This document shows positions 24,216-37,200 of a stretch of DNA of 64,000 nt, piece by piece. The notes under the pieces are model-generated. The model was given only the letters and a program-made list of their open reading frames with translations, did not search any database and was not told the DNA's origin. The stretch is taken from positions 1,488,001 through 1,552,000 of the forward strand of contig JAQFWX010000006.1 of the NCBI GenBank assembly GCA_027605045.1. The letters run 5' to 3'. The position numbers and the translations under genes were made by a program. The DNA is from Phallus indusiatus. Lineage: Eukaryota > Basidiomycota > Agaricomycetes > Phallales > Phallaceae. Numbering within the stretch: the stretch's first letter is position 1; every line of letters begins with the position of its first letter.

Positions 24216-24457
24216 CACATGCATTCACCGATCATAAATCACAGGGACAAACCGTCAGCCCAGTGATCATTGATCTGGCTAAACCGCCTACTGGGAAGTT
24301 GAACCAGTTCAACGCGTATGTAGCCCTTTCGAGGTCCAAAAGTAGAGAGCATGTGCGTTTGTTAAGAGATTTTGAGACTAAGCTCATAACGGGCGAGATA
24401 AACGGAGATCTGAGGTACTTCGACGAGTGGCTTTTGAGGAAAGACTCCGTTACATAG
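24215..24457 (+). pseudogene. C-terminal fragment of a PIF1-like helicase
   Basis: An 80-codon frame with the superfamily 1 helicase C-terminal signature: AFTDHKSQGQTV (motif V region) and FNAYVALSRSKSREHVRLLR (motif VI region), ending at TAG 24455-24457. The ATPase core is absent. Such fragments usually derive from Helitrons or PIF1 gene copies. It is not a close copy of the helicase at 55925, which reads HNSQGRSLN at the same place. Confidence 0.7.
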
Positions 24458-25233
24458 CTTGAAGGCAATGTCGCGGCGTTGTATCGACTATATAGCGTGT
24501 TTAATGTCGAGATAATAAGAGTTCGAACGGAGAAGGACTTACTGTGATGAGATAACGACGGAAATTATTGTAGTAACGCGACCCAATATCAAAAATAATG
24601 GTGCAGAAGGACACTCCTGACAACCGCACGAGTCTCGAGCATCCGAGGTTGGACCCAGCCTCCGTTGATGACATCGTGTACAAGATGGTTACAAGCCACG
24701 GCTAAACAGGGTATCTGGAGAACACCCTTCGTTTGCAGCGATATATACAAAAGGGACGACGATATGGGAGGCGTCATGCGTCACACGTAAGCGGAGAAAG
24801 CAAATAGCTACAAACAAGTGTCAGATGGAAGCAAATTCTACGGGCATCCAGAGCCCTTGCTACATGCAAGGGAACATAGTACTCGGCGAAGACTTGCAGG
24901 GGAAATGGCTAAAATTGAGCACTGAACGTACTGAACACGGCAGATCGCTGTACGCCATGACTCAATGAGTACACTCGCGGAGCTGGGTCAAAGTACTGTA
25001 CAGAATTGTGGAGTAAAAGACCAACCTCTCGTTCCGAGGTCTTTGAAATGCTCACTGCTTATATGTTTGCACACTTGGTCTAGACTTTGGTTGCTAAGCT
25101 AAAAATTACCGTATGCTATCTCCGGAGAAGATATAGTGTTGGGATACAATTCAGAAATGATTACAGGCGAACGAATAAATTCACTGCATACAATAAAAAA
25201 ATGGGTTAATAGTACTTATAAATAACGAGAGAA
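24458..25233. other. intergenic, no gene seen
   Basis: Minor minus-strand frames at 24501-24777 without family resemblance. Confidence 0.45.
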
Positions 25234-26172
25234 TCATTCAAAACTGCTGAGAAAGGTCAGCGTAATCATCTCCGGAATATTGGATAAGCTTTCTACCAGT
25301 CCAACGGAATTCATATCGGAAGGAATAACGGAGATCTCGACGTCGACATTCAATTCTGGGTGTTGCAGTATACGTTCCACCTGTTTATTTATCGAAGGAC
25401 AACAGACACACAACCGCAGAGGATGACCCATCTTCCGCCGTGTGCTAGAAAAACTACTGATTGTCTCGGCATACTTGATCTGTAGTGGTTTACCCAGCTC
25501 TAATGTCACCGTGCGCAATAGGGCACAATCTTGAAGAGCTTTCGTAGGTTGGGTTCTCCGAAGGCTTCGACTGGTTCGACTCATTCGTAGCATCCGGAAT
25601 ATCTTCTCTCAATGGGGATGGCAGCCTATTAGGTATCAGCGCTTTCAATCACAATAAGCGCACTGGCAGTTCATTCGTATCTCGAGAGAATGGCCTGATT
25701 AGTCTGACCTCCAGAGACTCTTACGAAAAATAATCTGTGATATCATAAAACGAAACACCTCTTCTAAATCGCCAAGATCGAGATTCATGTGAGTGATATG
25801 TGATATGGTACCCTGCCAAGTATCAGAGAACCCCGGAGAGTTGTCATTGTATCCGCAGACGAGCGCATTGGCATTATCGATTTTCATCCGGACCGTTCCC
25901 AAAACGAAAGTAGGATCCGGTCCTTATACCACCGATGATGCGTGCATGAAGATATGTAAAGCGAGCTTGGGACAGCAATCGACGCAAGACACGTCCACAT
26001 TGTTGGATCTGATAAAAAACCGTACCTCCATGAACGACAGACCTGCGATGGGACGATGGGGGGCGCTAGCACTTGGGGTGTCATATTTGGGTTCTCCAGC
26101 GCACACCTTCAATGTATATTTGTCAGAAAAGAGTATAGTTTCTTTCAATATGTCGTACGGAACGCGCTCCAT
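25234..26172 (-). pseudogene. F-box protein pseudogene, decayed
   Basis: ATG 26172 begins an F-box (MERVPYDILKETILFSDKY), but the frame breaks before the SQVCRSWR segment (about 26050). A central deletion leaves only a short ISHITHMNLDLGDLEE piece (about 25810-25740) and the C-terminal ALLRTVTLELGKPLQIKYAE part (about 25530-25234). About half of the usual length is lost and at least three frame changes are present. Confidence 0.75.
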
Positions 26173-26547
26173 GGTTGTGGTCAGGTCTGGGAATCGGATG
26201 CGGTGAGTAACCCGTAACATGTAACACATTGCCTCAATCAACAAGGAACAAAGGAAATGATACATACAAAAGAATGAAACCCATAGCACACAATAGGATA
26301 TTGTGAAAGAATAAGTCGATCTTCGCTCGCATTTTTACTAATCAAAGGAGCAAGTCGCGAATGGATGAGGCAAAAGTATGTATTATGCAGGTATTAAATA
26401 TAAGCATTGGCTAGTATATTATCTTAGATAAATAGTTGTTAGTGACGTGCAAGCGGATTAATGAAAAAGAATACATTACTGGCACTATGGAAATTGAAAG
26501 AAATAGAAGCACCGCCGAAGAATCTATGCTGTCGATAGAGCCGGTCC

Positions 26548-28275
26548 TTAGTACTCATATGGAGCAGATGAGATGCGAATGCCTTCATTTCTTCTTCCCG
26601 ATCGCAGGATGAGTGCGGCCCGTTTTCTCATTTTAGGACAATGAACGAATATCTGTAATGGATATCCTTCCTCTACACGTCTGGTATAAACCACGCAAAG
26701 CATGGCTGCGCACGCCGTACTCAATGTGCCGTCGCCAAAAGACACAACTAGTTCGCAAAGGGAAGGACAAGGAAAAGCTGCAGTAGGTGTTGACCGATGA
26801 GACGAGGTGCCTTCCAATGTCATCGTTGAATGACCAGACTCGGTGGTAGAAACGGAGTCCAAATCCGGATCAGGTACCGGATTTTCTGTACTCGTCGGCT
26901 TGCATTCGGAAGCTTCTTTTTGTTCGAGATTTGGTACCAGCGCCGACAAACACACGAGAATCGATTGGAGACCCTCAAATCCATAGCGGAATTCTGGGTC
27001 GTGCCTGATAACTAGAGTGTCCAGACTATGCAGTGTCCCGAAAATGATCGGAAAGATAGTGTCGTCATCGTCCGAGAGGCTCGTACATCTGAAGACAATA
27101 TCCAAGTAAGTGATATTTGAAAACACAGTAGATTCTAGCAACGGATGCCAAGATCTCTGTAGATCCGATGCTTCTTCATAGGAATACGCAAGGCGTTTAT
27201 CATTGAATCGGCCGGTATAGGGAAGAGTGATATTTTTTTCTTCTTCTTCTTCTTCGTCTTCTACCCCCCCTTCTTCTTCGAAGACCAGACATATGGATCC
27301 TGAATCGGCAAATTCGATATTGAGGGACGAGAAATGCGCTTGGGACATAAGTTGAAGTAAAGATGGTGATCCTGTGAACTCCTCAGAGCAATGGGCACTA
27401 ATAGACCACTTGAAGTTTGAGGGAACTTTGATGCATTCCAAGATTGTCTCTACTATATCGGTCGTGCCATATGTAGAGAGCACAAGCCTTTGAAGACATG
27501 GTAGATCGATCACGCGACGAGTACCCTCGACGGATGCTTTGGAGCCGAATTGAAGGGAAAGTAATTCAAGACGGGGAGATAATTCGAGAATATTGAGAAA
27601 ACGACCAACATCCAGGACAAGAATACGGGGCAAATAGAGGTACAGTTCGGATAGATTTTGGAATAGAGGGTTATTTATTTCTGGGAAGTCGTCCAGAGGA
27701 AGATACTGGATGCTTTTCAAATTCGGCGCATTTCCCGAGAACAGCGTGTGAAGGAGTGTTTCATTGATGGAATCGTCAGAACCACGAAAACAAAACGTCC
27801 GAAGTTGCGGGGCGGGTTGCTGAAGGGACAAAAAGATTTGGTTAATCACCAGGTCGCTGGTTTCATCGATAGGGGGCTCATTATCGTAATCCATCTCAAC
27901 GCTCAATATTTTAAACCGATGCATCTCTCGAAATAGAAAGGAGAACACGTTTGATTCGACATAGGCATCTAATCGAGAATAATCATTAGTCTCTAGTTTG
28001 ATAGATACGTTTAACGGGGAGGAACCGGATCGTCGAAGTAGCTCTATTATGCAGGCATTCGATAACTCCGGGATTGTAAGACATGTCCACATCGTAGGAT
28101 CAGATAAAAGTGCATGTCTCCACGAACGACAAACATGAGATGTGATGATGGGAGGAGGAAGTGATTGGAGATCCAAGTGTGAACCACCGTCAACCACTGG
28201 TTCGGGTACATATGTGTCGGTATAGATTATTATTTTCCTGAATATTTCACAAGGAAGGTTGCTAAACAAAGACAT
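26548..28275 (-). CDS. F-box protein, 575 aa
   Basis: Intact single-exon member of the SHVCRSWR F-box subfamily; probable SCF substrate receptor. ATG 28275 (MSLFSNLPCEIFRK) was chosen because the frame upstream has no ATG. F-box at residues about 5-70 (IITSHVCRSWRHALLSDPTMWTC), then LLRRSGSSPLNV, HRFKILSVEMD, a PAPQLRTFCF / FSGNAPNLKSIQ leucine-rich-like region, an acidic insert of Glu/Asp at about residues 335-350, and a C-terminal PCPSLCELVVSF unit. Two decayed or frameshifted relatives flank it. A more distant decayed copy is at 43700-45160. Confidence 0.85.
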   Translation of the reverse strand: MSLFSNLPCEIFRKIIIYTDTYVPEPVVDGGSHLDLQSLPPPIITSHVCRSWRHALLSDPTMWTCLTIPELSNACIIELLRRSGSSPLNVSIKLETNDYSRLDAYVESNVFSFLFREMHRFKILSVEMDYDNEPPIDETSDLVINQIFLSLQQPAPQLRTFCFRGSDDSINETLLHTLFSGNAPNLKSIQYLPLDDFPEINNPLFQNLSELYLYLPRILVLDVGRFLNILELSPRLELLSLQFGSKASVEGTRRVIDLPCLQRLVLSTYGTTDIVETILECIKVPSNFKWSISAHCSEEFTGSPSLLQLMSQAHFSSLNIEFADSGSICLVFEEEGGVEDEEEEEEKNITLPYTGRFNDKRLAYSYEEASDLQRSWHPLLESTVFSNITYLDIVFRCTSLSDDDDTIFPIIFGTLHSLDTLVIRHDPEFRYGFEGLQSILVCLSALVPNLEQKEASECKPTSTENPVPDPDLDSVSTTESGHSTMTLEGTSSHRSTPTAAFPCPSLCELVVSFGDGTLSTACAAMLCVVYTRRVEEGYPLQIFVHCPKMRKRAALILRSGRRNEGIRISSAPYEY

Positions 28276-28845
28276 GTCGCGAAAGTTTTGTTGGGCTAGT
28301 CTGGGCTGTTGAAAAAAGTACGAGCGGCTTACGTGTGTACGAAATGTCACTACATGTCACAAGCAAAAACAATTTGAACACCGGCAGTTCGTTACTGCCA
28401 ACATCTTTGCTACCGGCATACTGTTCAACATACGAGCTGCGTCTCTGACTAGTTCTTCTTATCAAGGCTGCTGTACGCTAATAGGAGACGAAAAGACGAG
28501 CCCATTATGTAATTTTAAGTTGTCATTCAGATATTTGCCATTCGTGAATCTCGAACGGTATAGCGATACGTCTATCCCCTTCCCCGTCTCTTATCTCTCC
28601 ACTTACTACCGTTGTTTCGTGCTCCACGTGGCCCATGTCTTCATAAACGACCTCTCAATCCTTTTTCCTCTTCTCATGTAAGGGAAAGGTATACGTTTTG
28701 AGATACGCGGGTAGATAAAAAGTTAAAACAAATAATTTTAGGGACAGAGTAACTATTAATATAATAAAATAGTCAATCCAAGGTTGGTAAAGCGCTATAG
28801 TTAAGCATCCATATCTTCAAATCAAAAGAAAGACCACCCCCTCGT
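28276..28845. other. intergenic spacer
   Basis: No gene seen. About 28680-28830 is similar to 41450-41560, the 3' side of the paralogous F-box gene. Confidence 0.5.
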
Positions 28846-30479
28846 TTATTGATTCGAAAATGCATGCAAGTAATCCCACCCAATTACGATGACATTGATG
28901 GCGTCATTTTCTGGACGTTGCAGCATATCTTCTACACCTTCATCAACCTGCGGGCAACGGGCACATATCAACAATGGATAGCCCATATCGCGCCGTATGT
29001 CTGAGCATATACTGATTTTCTCGACCTGTTCTATCTTTAATGGTTCCCATAATTCCAATGTTACTGTGCATAACGAGGGGCAAAGCACGGACATCTGGGG
29101 GTCAATTTGCTGGCGAGAATATAAGCGACATGTATTTGCAAAGTCTAGCTCCAGGTTGCCTACCGAGCTCGTATTATCCGGATTCGGCAGCAATGCAGTC
29201 AAGCACGTCAAATGTGCAATGTTGGTACCATTATGGAATAGCCCGACGACTATAGACTTTAAGCTTGACATTTCAGCAAGGATAAGTCGCAATATCCATT
29301 CCTGATCCGGCAAAATATCGGACTGTAGATTCATATGAGTGATGTGTGACGATTGCATGGCACGGATCATTGGATTCCAGAGATCCCTTAATTCCTCTAT
29401 AGCTCGATATCTGCAGTTGAATGTATTGAAATTGGGTCGATCCTCGGTCGGGTCTTCTGTGAAACCAAGAGATCCGGATTGCGAACTAATTTGTGCGTAC
29501 GAAGTTCCAAAGCGCGCCTGAGACATAAATTGAAGTAGAGATGGTGATTCAGCAAAGTCAGGGAGATGCAAATCATAGATGTACCAGATGGTACTTGAGG
29601 GAAAGGTGATATGTTTGATAAACAAGCCCAACAGTTTCGTGGTAGATTTCACCACGATAGTCAGTTTTTCAAGGTGTGGTAGATGTACTTCACGATCGGA
29701 AGATGGATCGGCGACGGTGATTCGCATGTTATGAAAAACGTCGATAAAATGAAGTAATTTGAGCTGAGGGGATGCTTCCAGAAGATTAAGGAAAGAAATA
29801 AAGTGCATACGACAAGGCGGCGTGAGATGAAGTCCGAAATATTGTTGAATGCATCAGAACACGGTTTTCGGAACTCGCGAGAGAGTCGATGGTGTACTCG
29901 TTTAAGATTAGGCGCATTCCCGGAAAATAGGTTGGCTATAGCTGCAAATTTGGGATTGTAGGTTGAATTCTCGAGATGACCGTACGAGAAAGAGAACGTT
30001 TGCAATCTCGGTGCGGGTTGTTGAAAGGAAACCATAATCAGTTCAACCGATACATCGAAGACAGCTGAAAAAGGTAGTTGTTGATTACCCAACAGGTCGA
30101 GCTGCACACGCAGTACATTAAACCGATGGATTTGTTTGAAGAGAGTGAAAAGCATGATTAGTGTCTCACTACGGTCGCCCAGTTCGCATACCCAGTTCAG
30201 CTGGAGGAGCACCGTTAGAGAAGCGGATCCCGACCGGCGAAGCAACTCCATTATTCCGTCAGGTTTCATTGTGTGAATCACAAGACCTGTCCACATTGTT
30301 GAGTCTGATAAAAGAGCATGTCTCCAGGAACGGCAGACGTGAGACGCAGTGATGGGGGGCTCCAATACTTTTATATCAAATGAGGGTTCGTCAAATCCCA
30401 TGCTCGGTGCGTACTCTTCGTCATAGAGCAATATTTCCCTTAATATGTCGTATGGAATACGTTGGATTGGAGAAGTCAT
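28846..30479 (-). pseudogene. F-box gene with a single frameshift
   Basis: Close paralogue of the intact gene at 41632-43251. ATG 30479 (MTSPIQRIPYDILREILLY), F-box and middle region are open to about 29830. There, after AFNNIS, one base is missing relative to the paralogue, sending the frame into unrelated sequence. The adjacent frame carries the rest (LHLTPPCRMHF, then LNLLEASPQLKLLHF) to the stop at 28846. No intron explains the change. Confidence 0.8.
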
Positions 30480-31366
30480 GCTGAACCACTCGCTTGTTCA
30501 ACAGTCCGAGGGTTCGCGGGTTAAGAACATGATTTATGTAACGCGTGACGCATGCCGGATGCAGCCGTATCCACGTACTTCACTGCGAAGTTCGAACACA
30601 AAACGACCTAAAACGATACCCGTGGTATATAATAAGAATTTTTTTGGTATGGTATCCGATATTGAAAACCTTGCACTCTACCATCCACGTAATCAAAGCC
30701 GGAAACATCATATGACTCCACGAGCGAAAAATATGAATGCGGCTAGGGAAAATAATTACTCTCAAAGTCTAATTCAAAAATATCCTAAAAATTATATTAA
30801 TGATGCTGTCTATGGATCTCTGACATCACTTAATTAATATTTTTGAGTGAACGTTTATTGACGGACACACCAAACCTGGTTCGAATGCACATTCACCTTG
30901 GCACGACATCACAAATAATTCACGTCCTAACTCAGCACGAAACGACAAATAAAACACTTTTCGTGTGGTCCAATACAAGTTATATGGATCTGAGTAGCCA
31001 CTGGTTTACCATTTGTCCATTTTTTTCAATGCATATTACATAACAGGTGACACTGAAATTGACGTTATACCAAGGAAAGAACAAGATTAATATTATGGAT
31101 TACCTATACTTTACGTCAAAAGTAACCTACCTTTCGTCTGTAGCACTGATAGAACCCCGGTTCATCATCTATGCCATTTCAATCAACTCATGATGGTGAC
31201 TGGACGCGGAACTGGTATTCATATGGAGCGTTGTTAAGAAAGAGTAAAACTTGCTTATTATATTGCTGTAAGTATATGTTCATCTTTTAACTCCCACATG
31301 AAGCAGATAGGACGCAATCGGAAGCCTCCCTATCCAATATTAACTATTACCACCCATACCTCTGTC
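30480..31366. other. 5' region of the F-box copy, duplicated
   Basis: About 30480-30775 is similar to 43252-43620 upstream of the intact paralogue (shared pieces TAACGCGTGA, CCATCCACGTAATCAAAGCC and GACTCCACGAGCGAAAAA). The duplication therefore included the promoter. The remainder to 31366 shows nothing. Confidence 0.6.
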
Positions 31367-33003
31367 TTACTGACTGTGTCGGCGGGGCAGATCGGAGAGT
31401 GGTTCAATGCAATCGAAGGGCGACGCAGGAGATACGACTAAGAGATCTCCTTTGTTATTTTGAGCACAATGACATTCACGGACATCCAAAGTAAATTCCG
31501 TAAGTAGCAAAACTGCTAAACTAAGAGATTGGGAAATGTGTGTAGTCAGCTTGTTTGAAATACATAAGACAAAAAAGTGCTACTTACCCATTCTGAAATG
31601 TGGTGAAAATGGGAGACTGACAACATCCTCAGGGGTTAGGAATTAGTTTCTGACATTGAAAGAAAGACCCACGCTTTCAAGGAACTGTAGATTATAATGT
31701 TGAAATACTAACAAACATCAAGTCATTTTTACTCACTTGTGACAAAATTTTTAGGAGAAAAATAATGACAATGGAAAACCTTCAAGTTTCGAGAAACCGA
31801 TGTAAGTTACCGTCCGAAAAATACGTTTCTCGTGTACTCACAAGAATCGTGATATAGCTGATAATTCAAATATGTAAGCCATTTGAGACAGCTTGCCAGT
31901 GAAACTTACTTTCTTTGAAAATTATCAGGGCCAGATTGTTTCCTTTTTGTACCCTCAATTTCCACATATCCCAAAAATAATACAGACCCATGGCAAAGAC
32001 AAGAAAATCGGTCACGAAAACGCATGTATCCCCAAGGAGTATGATGAGGGTCTCACCTCCTGGTATTTCTGTGGATAAATTAGGGAGACTCTTCGGGTAA
32101 AATTTAAAGAAAGATGAGCTACCACTGAAAATACATTTGTATAATTTGGCGTAGAAGACAAACTATATCAAGATTAGGTTATACAACTGACCTGCTAGTG
32201 TAATCCGGACAGCCGCCATAATGTATTACGGCTAAAGAGTGAGAAGGTCCTTTCCAGAGTGTCATCAAAAAATAATGTAGAGATATTTACCATACGAGTC
32301 TATGGTTAATCCCAAAAAGAAGAATAGAGCTATTGTACAGGAATACGTAATTTTGAGCCACATGGGAAGTGAGCATACTCGACAGAGTGCATGTGCTCGA
32401 GTAATTAGTAAACCTAGATAAATTTATGAGCCAATTACTGCTAACACAAAAAAGGAACAGACCCTGAATGCCAACGTAACACAAAATGGTAAGAACATCG
32501 ATAGTGTCCACAACGACATCACAAGTCCTTGAATTTTTAGTTCGAGTTCATTTTATAATGCCTTGATACCTTTTATTACTCTTACCTTTTCGGCTATTTT
32601 GTGTTAGTTTTGTTTTGAGACCTTTTATAAAACGTCCGTCTTACAGTGTTAGGCGTGAACAGAATCTCAGCCAAGGTCATCCCGAAACAAATAATAGACG
32701 CATATCTTGTTAACAGGTAAAATAACGTTGGGAGTCTAAATGGTTTCTTCCAGATGTAATCGATTTCGCGGGAAAAATTGAGACAAGAAGTGTACAAGAA
32801 AAGTGCTGAAAAATGTATGTGATTTAGTTATCAACATTGATTTGAACAACTCACTTAAATTAGAGAGCAGGACCATGATATAAACATCGCTGTTCATTAT
32901 CAAAGCAGTATATTCAATTCCAAGCGACAGCGCGGACTCGATTGAAGACATACTTCAAATAATTGTCCTGAATGGCCAATGCTACCATCGTTGCGTTCCC
33001 CAT
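31367..33003 (-). CDS. DUF6533-type multi-pass membrane protein, copy 2
   Basis: Best preserved DUF6533 copy. Exons in gene order: 33003-32954, 32889-32855, 32805-32645, an 8-base exon 32593-32586, 32527-32463, 32413-32291, 32231-32192, a short exon with an upstream TTTTCAG acceptor, 32068-31910, a helix exon (FSIVIIFLLKILSQ), and a last exon ending at 31367. Motifs: SREIDYIWKKPFRL with YLLTRYA (DUF6533), GLLITRAHALC, YGGCPDYT, TLIILLGDTCVFVTDF, and C-terminal EFTLDVREC. All junctions keep frame. The family is predicted to be seven-helix integral membrane proteins of unknown function in basidiomycetes. It is divergent from the beta-trefoil gene at 33748. Confidence 0.75.
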
Positions 33004-33747
33004 TTTTTGGATGAGCACGCGAGTTTAATTGGCGATGTTACTTTCAACTCGTCGATTGTACGTCAAGCTGATTTTATATTCTCCTGCCCACGTTAGGTCA
33101 TGAATGTTATCACCATTCGAGTCGAGGTTGTTTCATCTCACGGCCGTAACTATCGCAAATGACGTTGACGCTAGCATCGGTCCGTTCGGTAGGATGAGAC
33201 GTGCGTGTTGACCGGAATATACTGCCAGTGGGGGTGCCAATGGCAAGTCGGCGCCAGACCTCCTAAGTCCCCGATGATTGATATTCTGGTGTTCAGGGGG
33301 GCAATTCGATTTCAAAGATATCGAGAGTGAGTCGGATTGCTTCTAAGTGATCGATTTTATCAGTAATAAAGCTTGCTTGGGCGCGTGAACACTATCAGCA
33401 CACTGAATATGCGAGTACCTGGTTGTCGGGCACATGTTTTCACTGATTCTAGGAGACGAGGCAGGCTCTTTCAGGAGTTGAGTTAGGAATTGCCAGCCAA
33501 CATCAAGTGATGTTGCCGCCTGATCCTTTGGCTTCAATCATCGTAAAAGCTGTGTAACCTGGTTAGCTGGCTCCTTACCGGGACTGTTGCAGTTGACATC
33601 TGCCCAATTGAACATGGTTTGAAAGGTCACCGGTCATGCCTCCACGCGTAGTCTACGGAGCGTGGAAAATTTCAACGCATGTTCAACTCATATATAAACA
33701 GAGTCAAAGTGTCGCTTAACCTTCCCTGCAAGACAGCTTGCTTAACC
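33004..33747. other. divergent intergenic region
   Basis: Space between the DUF6533 and beta-trefoil starts; probably holds both promoters. No gene seen. Confidence 0.5.
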
Positions 33748-34251
33748 ATGTCGATCACTGTGTTCAATGGCACTTACTTTATGTCAATTTCTGACCGAAG
33801 TATCAATAATTCTATCGCTGCTAGTCCTAATGGGGTAATTCTTATCGCCAAAAATTCTCAAGATCCTAGACAGCAGGTATGTTCGCCGCCTTTTGATTCA
33901 AACCTTCAATGTGACGAACAGTATATGATTTCATGAATGCACTTAAAAGTGGCGTATCCAACCGTTTAATCCCAAATCAAACCTACCTTCGAATGTATAT
34001 CAAATCCAGAACATCGCGACTGGGAAATATTTACAAAGTGGGAATTTTCCGTTTAGCAGAATGCCTTTCCCTTGGACTATTTCCGGCTCCTACAACGAGG
34101 GTTTCAAGTAAGTTGTGAACATTTTGCTAGCGGCAAAATTTAACGTAAATATCACCTCATTAGGGTTTCAGACCCCAATAGCAGCCAAAGTAATGTAGTG
34201 TATCAATTCTCCAGCAGTTTGTTATTTGCGGTTGAGCTGAAAATGGTTTAG
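33748..34251 (+). CDS. beta-trefoil protease inhibitor/lectin-like protein, copy 3
   Basis: Exons 33748-33876, 33950-34107 and 34164-34251 give 124 aa. Exon 1 starts MSITVFNGTYF and ends RQQ. Exon 2 starts WRIQPFNP and contains VYQIQN, KYLQSG and PWTISG. Exon 3 is short and ends at TAG 34249-34251. Exon phases (0, then 2) equal those of the other copies. No signal peptide. It lacks the (L/F)(Y/F)W turn found in exon 3 of the other copies, so its C-terminus has diverged. It lies 745 bp from the divergent DUF6533 gene. Confidence 0.7.
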
Positions 34252-37200
34252 GCCTCACATAGTTGTATGGTTCCCGGTTGTATAATCGCGATCAATAAGT
34301 CCTAAGTATTTTTTTTGAGTCCAAATTTTTGACTCCGTTGTGACAACCGGGGTAGTATATACACTACCATAATTGTGTTGTTTTCTTTTTTTATGAATAA
34401 CATCATCATACAGAGAAACAATCAATAGCCAAAGTTCAGGTTGAACTGGACCAAAGTCTAAAAGCGCTGGATATAATCCTATTGATTATGAATTAGTGAA
34501 GGTTCTAGAATTAATTTGACAAACGTACTTCGAAAAATGTTGATGTATTTTGGGGACAATGTCATATGGCATCATATAAAGCATTTTCCAACTCATTTTG
34601 GTCGAGTCCAAAACCCAACGAGTACTAAAAATTCGTATGTCTTCTAATGTTGGATGAGGACGGCGGCACGGCCGGTCACCTAGGATCTCCTGCTCTTGCA
34701 TCTCCAGCATCCATATCGTCTAATCCATCTCCCGTCTTGCTTGTTCAAAAACATGCTAAGAAAGATGGTTTGGTGATGAAGGGAAAGAGGTGCTTCACCC
34801 GCGAGGAAGATAATGGTGATGCGGTGGATTCGGGTGAATGTTCTAGGGTTGGTTGAGGAGGAAGGTTGACGCAGTGCGCTGCGAGGAGTGCCGTGTGCGA
34901 GATGAAGCGTAACCTTCTTGAGCTTTGTTGGTATTTCTTGGTCATTTGGTGTGCGGTAGTAGACGATGACGTGAGATAGTCGTAGAATGTAGAGGATGCA
35001 GTATGGACAAGGAGATCAAGTTCCCGAGGGAGGCAGTTTATGGGTGTTGGGTTGTTAATGGATGTGCGGCTTAGAGTATTCTACAGACGGGAAGCAGTAA
35101 GCGGACTGTCGAATACAAAGAAGTAGAATGCACCCTTTACCCACGATTCTCAGTTTGCCAATGCCATTCAATGGGACAAACTTAAGCTCCAGGTCGAGTG
35201 CCTGCGAAACGGCGACATCGACGGCAGTCATAGATGGGTTCCTTGTTTGACAAAGTGATCGATTAGGGTATTGAAACGGAGAAGAGGAATCGGTGGTGAC
35301 AACTGGAAAGGACAGTCTGTCGCATCTACATACATTGTCCCAAAGTTATGCGTCTCTCTGACGTCGCCCGTCTACCTCCACACCAAGCAAACCCAAAACC
35401 TTTTTGAATCCTCTTCCCATCGACACAATTCTCCATAACGTGCACGCAGCGCGTGTTCATAGTCCGTGGGCTAATATGATCGCTATTGGAGTATCGATAA
35501 TTGGATGAGCTTTTTGGGAGTTTGTTATGATTGTACGGGCTATTCTGTCGGATAAGTCGTTTATGTTATTTGTTATTCGTGGTGCATGGATTAGGAGGGA
35601 TAAATGTTACTTGCAGTATTATCATAATCAGAGGTCGTTTTGAGGAAAATAGGGCGTACATTACTGGTTTTACCAAGGATGTCGTGATGACGCGAAACAA
35701 AAAACCTGGGGGTTACGAATTGCTGTCACATGTCGCGTGTCACGGACCCGAGACGGTTCGTTGAACGTTAACGTTCAACTTCGTTGACGCAGTTGCGGAC
35801 TCCCAGGATCCCAAGTCCCGAGTGCGGCCGTTCCTCAGTACGTGAGTATCAGCTTTGTCCGCTCTATCTCTTCTCTAACGTCTACATTTATACAAACTAA
35901 GAAATCAAATGCCTTTAAATGGTCAAATTCAACTCGGGTATACCACTTTCAATTTTTTAAAATTCCCCTGTGAAGGATAAGGATAGCTAATTTTCAAGTT
36001 CCTCATTGAATTAAAAGGTGATGTTATACCCGGTATAGGGTTTGGAACATGGAAAATTTCGCAATCCAATACTGTCAAGCAGCTCAGTTGGTACCATTTT
36101 CACTTATATATAGTATCGTATCACCAGCCTTGTTCAGTACGTTCTTCTAACATTGTATAGATACGGCTCAAAAGTACATTGACGAACCTTAAACGTATCA
36201 AGCTCTCAGCAAAAACGGCTCGTTCTTCCGTGTGGCTCAAAACCGAAGTTCTCAGGCTTGAAAAGCATAAAATAATCTATTTAGACTCAGTTGATAATGT
36301 TCGTTGACACCCCGTCATATTCACGATCCGAATTTCTGTGTTTTACCTGTTTGCAGTTTGAAGTCAAATTGGTGACTTTTATCTGATCCATGGTTCTCCC
36401 GTGCTTAGAAATTACACAATTCCAGAGGCGTGATTCAGCTATTTGAGCGCAAACAATCCGTATCGAAAGAACGCGGATAAACAACAACAACCAACGCGGG
36501 CATCGAGCAGGATGTCTGCGTGCCACCCTTGGCGCTCACCACGACATGGAAGTCTCTCTAGTCAATCTCAGCGTTGCTATGTCATTTATATCATCTGAGT
36601 CAGTATTTTGATCCAAATGATGAGACTAGGAGTGACTAAGGGGCAGGACCCAGATCAGCTTCGTGTTGTAAGCATCATGATGAAGACGCACTTTGCCACC
36701 ATTTATTGTCCATCCATTTGCCTCTATTAGGATGACTTCTCTCACTTTATCGCCTCTTCGTTCTTCGGCCAGTCACTTTCCGCTAAAGATCATTGCTTGG
36801 ATGAAGATACGGGAGCAGATGACAAGGCGGTGACTGATTTTCCTCGTATGCTCTGTCAGTGCGTTACACGAAAAACTCTCAAATGATCATGTCGGGGTAC
36901 ATGATAGAAAGACAACGCCAACTGCCAGTTCCAAGTCAGACGCAAATGCTAATCACGATGCTGGGCCATGCGGACACCAGGCAAATAACATAAGTATCCA
37001 TACTCTTTATCAGAAATCCACACCAAATTTGTCTCTTCGCTAACATTCTAATACAAACCTTATAAAACATATCACAGCCGTAAACGGACATTACAGCTAC
37101 CTCGAAGATCGTAACTTGAAAGACGAGAAAATTAGACATGATGGGAGTTCTCGTCGCGCAAGCCCGGCCTCAGTTTGAGGGTTACTTATTACAAATGATT

